Assembly (NCBI RefSeq): GCF_009497775.1
Contig: NZ_CP031012.1
Location: 2,108,001 to 2,172,000, forward strand
Reading direction: 5' to 3'
DNA: 64,000 nt
From: Alcaligenes faecalis
GTDB taxonomy: Bacteria; Pseudomonadota; Gammaproteobacteria; Burkholderiales; Burkholderiaceae_B
Shown: one piece after another, positions 60,115-64,000 of the stretch
How positions within the stretch are numbered: position 1 is the stretch's first letter
Layout: each line of letters begins with the position of its first letter
Program-made: the position numbers and the translations under genes
Notes under the pieces: generated by a model
Databases searched by the model: none
Told to the model about the DNA's origin: nothing
Seen by the model: only the letters and a program-made list of their open reading frames with translations

Positions 60115-62577
60115 ATGACAACAAGCGCTTCAAACAAGGGCTCACGCCTGACTTTAGATGTGGAAGGCATGACATGCGCTTCCTGCGTCAGTCGGGTTGA
60201 AAAGATTATTGGCAAAGTCCCCGGTGTGCAATCGGCCCAGGTGAATCTGGCGACCAACAAGGCGACCGTGGAATTTGAGGGTGCCGCCCCGGTCGATGCC
60301 ATTATGCAGGCAGTGGAAAAGGGTGGTTACAAAATTTCCCAGCAAGACATTGTGCTGGATGTGCAGGACATGACCTGCGCCTCCTGCGTGGGCCGGGTTG
60401 AAAAAGCCTTGCTGAAAGTGCCGGGCGTGCAAAAGGCCTCAGTCAATCTGGCAACCGCCAAAGCGCATGTGCAAGTGGCACAAGGCGTAAAGGCTCCTGA
60501 CCTGATTCAGGCGGTCAGCAAAGCCGGTTATCCCGCCAGCCTGGCCGAAGCTACTGTCACGAATGACCAGTTCGAACGCGCCGAGCAAAGCTACGAAACC
60601 CTGCGCAAACGTTTCTGGCTGGCAACGGTTCTGGCCTTGCCCGTTTTCATTCTGGAAATGGGCGGCCATATGGTGCCCGCTTTCCATCATTGGGTAGCCA
60701 GCACCATAGGAACTCAAAACAGCTGGCTGATCCAGTTTGTGCTGACCACGCTGGTCTTGCTGTTCCCAGGCCGCGAGTTCTACACCAAAGGGATTCCCGT
60801 CCTCTTGCGTGGTGGCCCGGACATGAACTCGCTGGTCGCTGTGGGTACCCTGGCGGCCTACACCTTCTCGCTGGTGGCCACCTTTGCGCCGCAATGGCTG
60901 CCTTCCGAGTCCGTCTACGTGTACTTTGAAGCGGCTGCTGTCATCGTCGCCCTGATTTTGCTGGGCCGTGTCATGGAAGCGCGCGCCAAAGGCCGTACGT
61001 CTGAGGCCATTCAGCGCTTGCTCAGCCTGCAACCGCCTACCGCTCGTGTACGTCGCGACGGTCAGGAAATCGAGCTGCCCTTGGCCGATCTGCATACCGG
61101 CGACGTCGTATTAGTTCGCCCCGGCGAGCGTATCCCGGTTGATGGTGATGTCCTGGCCGGTCAAAGCTATGTGGATGAATCCATGGTGACGGGCGAATCC
61201 ATTGCAGTGTCCAAATCCCAGGGCGACAAAGTCATTGGCGGTACGGTGAACCAGAAAGGTTCGCTGGAATTTGAAGCCACCGCCGTGGGGCAGGACACGG
61301 TGCTAGCCAATATTGTCTCCATGGTTGAGCAGGCCCAAGGCTCCAAACTGCCGATTCAAGCTGTCGTCGACAAGATCACGCTGTGGTTTGTACCCGCCGT
61401 CATGACACTGGCCGTCCTGACCGCGATTGTCTGGCTGATCTTTGGTCCATCGCCCGCATTGAGCTTTGCACTGGTCAATGCCGTGGCCGTGCTGATTATT
61501 GCTTGCCCTTGCGCCATGGGTCTGGCCACGCCAACCTCCATCATGGTGGGAACAGGCCGTGCCGCGCAGGCAGGAGTGCTGTTCCGTAAAGGGGACTCCC
61601 TGCAAGCCCTGCGCGATGTAAAAGTCGTGGCCGTGGATAAAACCGGCACCCTGACCAAAGGCGCACCCGAACTGACCGACTTTGTCTGCGCTCCCGGGGA
61701 AAACCAGGATCAGGCTTTGGCTGCCATTGCCGCTCTGGAAAACTACTCCGAGCACCCGATTGCACAAGCCATCGTCAGCGCCGCCAAGGACAAGCAAATC
61801 ACGCTGCCTAAAGCCGAGCAATTTGAATCCCTGACAGGCTTGGGCGTCACCGCCCAGATTGGTGCCGACCAATGGCATGTGGGCGCAGACCGCTTGATGA
61901 CACAGCTAGGCGCAGACCTGTCTGCCTTTACCGAGCAAGCCCAGACCCTGGCCCAGGACGGCAAAACCCCCATGTACGCCGCCCGTAACAAGCAAGTGAT
62001 TGCCTTGCTGGCCGTAGCTGACCCCATCAAAGAAACCACCCCGCAGGCCATCGAGCAACTGCACGCCCGTGGCATCAAGGTCGTCATGATTACTGGTGAT
62101 AACCGCCACACGGCCAATGCCATTGCCCGCCGTCTGAACATTGATGAAGTGGTGGCAGAAGTCATGCCTGAAGGCAAGGTACAAGCGGTCCAGGCCTTGC
62201 GCGACACCCATCAGCATCTGGCCTATGTCGGGGATGGTATTAACGACGCACCCGCTCTGGCCGTCGCTGACGTGGGGATTGCGATTGGCACCGGAACAGA
62301 CATTGCCATCGAAGCCGCGGATGTGGTCCTGATGTCGGGCGATATGCAAGGCGTGGTCACCGCGATTGCCTTGTCCCACGCCACCATGCGCAATATCCGT
62401 CAAAACCTGTTCTGGGCCTTTGCCTACAACGTGGCACTGATTCCAGTAGCGGCAGGCGTGCTGTATCCCTTTAACGGCACCTTGCTCTCGCCCATGTTTG
62501 CCGCAGGCGCCATGGCCTTGTCCAGTGTCTTTGTGGTCAGCAATGCCTTGCGTTTGCGTCGGGTGAAGCTGAGCTAA
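60115..62577 (+). CDS. copA: copper-exporting P1B-type ATPase CopA
   Basis: Inner-membrane Cu(I) efflux ATPase, 820 residues. Two N-terminal heavy-metal domains each have MTCASC (Cys21/Cys24 and Cys88/Cys91). The membrane metal site is Cys464-Pro-Cys466 in [15 protein letters not shown] (359-362), the phosphorylated Asp508 in [16 protein letters not shown] and [10 protein letters not shown] are all intact. The CPC motif with MTCASC repeats favours copper over zinc or cadmium. ATG 60115 has AAGGGTGA upstream; an in-frame ATT at 60106 is not needed. The CueR-like promoter ahead of it supports copper induction. A strong terminator follows. Confidence 0.95.
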   Translation: MTTSASNKGSRLTLDVEGMTCASCVSRVEKIIGKVPGVQSAQVNLATNKATVEFEGAAPVDAIMQAVEKGGYKISQQDIVLDVQDMTCASCVGRVEKALLKVPGVQKASVNLATAKAHVQVAQGVKAPDLIQAVSKAGYPASLAEATVTNDQFERAEQSYETLRKRFWLATVLALPVFILEMGGHMVPAFHHWVASTIGTQNSWLIQFVLTTLVLLFPGREFYTKGIPVLLRGGPDMNSLVAVGTLAAYTFSLVATFAPQWLPSESVYVYFEAAAVIVALILLGRVMEARAKGRTSEAIQRLLSLQPPTARVRRDGQEIELPLADLHTGDVVLVRPGERIPVDGDVLAGQSYVDESMVTGESIAVSKSQGDKVIGGTVNQKGSLEFEATAVGQDTVLANIVSMVEQAQGSKLPIQAVVDKITLWFVPAVMTLAVLTAIVWLIFGPSPALSFALVNAVAVLIIACPCAMGLATPTSIMVGTGRAAQAGVLFRKGDSLQALRDVKVVAVDKTGTLTKGAPELTDFVCAPGENQDQALAAIAALENYSEHPIAQAIVSAAKDKQITLPKAEQFESLTGLGVTAQIGADQWHVGADRLMTQLGADLSAFTEQAQTLAQDGKTPMYAARNKQVIALLAVADPIKETTPQAIEQLHARGIKVVMITGDNRHTANAIARRLNIDEVVAEVMPEGKVQAVQALRDTHQHLAYVGDGINDAPALAVADVGIAIGTGTDIAIEAADVVLMSGDMQGVVTAIALSHATMRNIRQNLFWAFAYNVALIPVAAGVLYPFNGTLLSPMFAAGAMALSSVFVVSNALRLRRVKLS

Positions 62578-62583
62578 AATCAG

Positions 62584-62618
62584 GGCCGTGCTTATCATAA
62601 GCACGGCCTTATTTTTCT
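62584..62618 (+). terminator. copA terminator
   Basis: GGCCGTGCTTA and TAAGCACGGCC arms followed by TTATTTTT. Confidence 0.9.
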
Positions 62619-62654
62619 CCAGTCCTCTCCTTCATGCGCCAAGCTCGCTGAACT

Positions 62655-63635
62655 ATGCAAGAAACTCGCCCCATCGACATGCAAGCGCTGCGGATCTTTC
62701 TGACCACGGCTCAGGACTGCAATATGTCCAAGGCCGCAGAACGACTGGGTATTACCCAATCTGCTGTCTCCCAGTCCATACGCTTGCTGGAGGAGAACTT
62801 TGGGACGCCCTTGCTTAACCGTTCGGCTCGGCCTTTGACCTTGACCGCCGCCGGTCTGACCTTGGTGAATAGAGGGACAACGCTCTTGAATCAGGCCATG
62901 AACCTGCGCGGCTCCGTGATTGAAGCCAGCCAGGGGATCAAGCCTAATTTACGGGTCGGACTGGTGGACTCCTTTGCCGCCAGCTGCGGCACGCCCTTGG
63001 TTCAGGAGCTACTACGTGGCACCGCACAGTTGTCGGTACGCACGGGTTTGACGCCTAATCTGGCCGAAGCGCTGGTACGGCGGGAACTGGATCTGGTGAT
63101 CTCAACCCGCACACTGGATATAGAGGGAATAGGGAATCACTTTCTGATGTCGGAGCGATTCCTGGTCATTGCCCCCAAGGGGCTGGCTTTTCCATGTACC
63201 AGCATGGCGGACCTGGTCACGCTGTCCAAGCAACTGCCATTGATCCGTTTTAACGCCCAATCTCACTTGGGTACGCAAGTCGAGCGCTCCCTGCGTCAAG
63301 CTGGCATCAGCTCAGCCCGTCGTCTGGAAGTGGAAACCGCGGACACACTGACGTCCATGGTGGCGGGGGGAATTGGCTGGGCGGTCACGACACCCTTGTG
63401 CCTGCTTCAAGGTGCGCGATCTGCAGGGGCCTTGCATTTGGGCTTTGTGCCCGAGCTGAATGCCGAGCGCCGGCTGTATCTCCACGTTCGCACAGGCGAA
63501 TATGGTCAGTTGGGCAAGGAAACCTTTGAGCTGGCCGCCACTGTTTTGGGGACGCATGCTCGCAATGAACTGCAAGCCATCAATCCCATTTTGCCGCAGC
63601 TGATTCAGCTGCATCCCTGGGTAGATGCTCCCTAA
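62655..63635 (+). CDS. LysR-family regulator
   Basis: Transcription factor of 326 residues. The winged helix reads LRIFLTTAQDCNMSKAAERLGITQSAVSQSIRLLE (about 11-45), the canonical LysR form, with an effector domain after it. I use ATG 62655; a downstream ATG at 62679 would also be possible and is eight residues in. It is convergent with the aspartase/fumarase-type gene whose stop lies 23 bases away, and a perfect inverted repeat sits over its stop codon. The target gene is not evident within the window. Confidence 0.85.
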   Translation: MQETRPIDMQALRIFLTTAQDCNMSKAAERLGITQSAVSQSIRLLEENFGTPLLNRSARPLTLTAAGLTLVNRGTTLLNQAMNLRGSVIEASQGIKPNLRVGLVDSFAASCGTPLVQELLRGTAQLSVRTGLTPNLAEALVRRELDLVISTRTLDIEGIGNHFLMSERFLVIAPKGLAFPCTSMADLVTLSKQLPLIRFNAQSHLGTQVERSLRQAGISSARRLEVETADTLTSMVAGGIGWAVTTPLCLLQGARSAGALHLGFVPELNAERRLYLHVRTGEYGQLGKETFELAATVLGTHARNELQAINPILPQLIQLHPWVDAP

Positions 63636-63658
63636 GCACACTTAGGGAGCGCACACCA

Positions 63659-64000
63659 TTAAAAAGCGGGTACTGAAGCCTTCTGGATGGCCTGCAAAGC
63701 TTCTTCTTTAGACAGAATCCCGGACTCTTCCAGAATGTCCAGCAAGGGGCGCTGCTCTGCTACCGATTGACGGGCCAGCTTGCTGACGTTGGCATAGCCC
63801 AATGTGGGCACCAAAGCCGTGGCAACTGCCATGGAACGCAAGACATGGTTTTCATTGCGGGTACGGTCCGCACTAATGCCTGCCACACACAAGGCATTAA
63901 AACGCTGAATCCCTTGGGTCAGCATATGGATGCTGTCAAAAACCCGTGAAGCCACGACCGGCTCGAAATGGTTGATTTCCAGCTCGCCATATTGCACTGC
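63659..64000 (-). CDS. C-terminal end of an aspartase/fumarase-family lyase (5' part outside the window)
   Basis: Only the last 113 residues are visible. VQYGELEINHFEPVVASRVFDSIHMLTQG is the helix-forming C-terminal core of class II fumarase/aspartase enzymes. The end GISADRTRNENHVLRSMAVATALVPTLGYANVSKLARQSVAEQRPLLDI matches the substrate-cap region, and EFEP-type NHFEPV is closer to aspartate ammonia-lyase than to FumC. A separate fumC lies at 51583. The active-site loop is outside the window, so aspartase, adenylosuccinate-like and other members cannot be excluded. Confidence 0.7.
   Translation of the reverse strand, partial: AVQYGELEINHFEPVVASRVFDSIHMLTQGIQRFNALCVAGISADRTRNENHVLRSMAVATALVPTLGYANVSKLARQSVAEQRPLLDILEESGILSKEEALQAIQKASVPAF

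Noticed and set aside
1..64000. Search for tRNA, rRNA, CRISPR arrays, transposases and integrases
   Set aside because: I saw no cloverleaf-like segment, repeat-spacer pattern or recombinase gene; a covariance-model scan would be needed to exclude short RNAs.

Overview
The window looks like a piece of chromosome from a betaproteobacterium of the family Alcaligenaceae, probably Alcaligenes or a close relative. This rests on moderately high GC, the gene families present (a DUF4148 protein, histone-tailed Dps, liv and ugp importers) and the yicC / rph / rdgB / hemW neighbourhood. No database search was possible, so the assignment is inference. I see no rRNA, tRNA, CRISPR array, insertion sequence or prophage. 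Most of it is ordinary core genome with several accessory catabolic or stress modules.

Layout. 0-5.6 kb: the end of a purine-type NCS2 permease, a small heat-shock protein behind a sigma32-like promoter, a periplasmic M20 amidohydrolase, and a divergent AraC regulator / Bcr-CflA exporter pair. 5.6-10.6 kb: a tight five-gene operon (MFS importer, formamidase-like alpha/beta hydrolase, two-domain VOC dioxygenase, FAD monooxygenase, MarR regulator). It reads as a complete uptake-hydroxylation-ring cleavage-hydrolysis route for an unknown, probably N-heteroaromatic, acid, and is my best candidate for an undescribed system. 10.6-19.5 kb: nudC, yicC with three tandem terminator-like hairpins, then a nuclease/ATPase pair of the Mre11/Rad50 (YhaO/YhaN) type leading into rph, rdgB and hemW.

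19.5-32.2 kb: glnA, an ElaA-type acetyltransferase, a LysR/MFS pair sharing a nested dyad, a Fur-boxed ferric ABC importer (fbpABC) divergent from fpr, then ridA, recG and oxyR. 32.2-45.0 kb: Dps with a long lysine/alanine tail, an orphan LivK-type binding protein, the ugpBAEC glycerol-3-phosphate importer behind Pho-box repeats, proC, and the livK-HMGF branched-chain amino acid importer. 45.0-46.0 kb: a small AT-rich island with one unknown Cys4/His protein resembling degenerate HNH proteins.

46.0-64.0 kb: GST, a secreted S9 peptidase, a hydroxyacid dehydrogenase / SDR / erythrose-4-phosphate dehydrogenase-like / fumC run, a PQQ-type sugar dehydrogenase, a methyltransferase, a UspA protein and a c-type cytochrome flanking a perfect FNR-type box, a CynX/NimT transporter with a periplasmic ankyrin protein, LysR/DUF4148, the copper ATPase copA behind a CueR-like 19-bp-spacer promoter, another LysR, and the 3' end of an aspartase/fumarase-family lyase. 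Several regulatory sites (sigma32, Fur, Pho, FNR, CueR-like) agree with the functions of the genes beside them.
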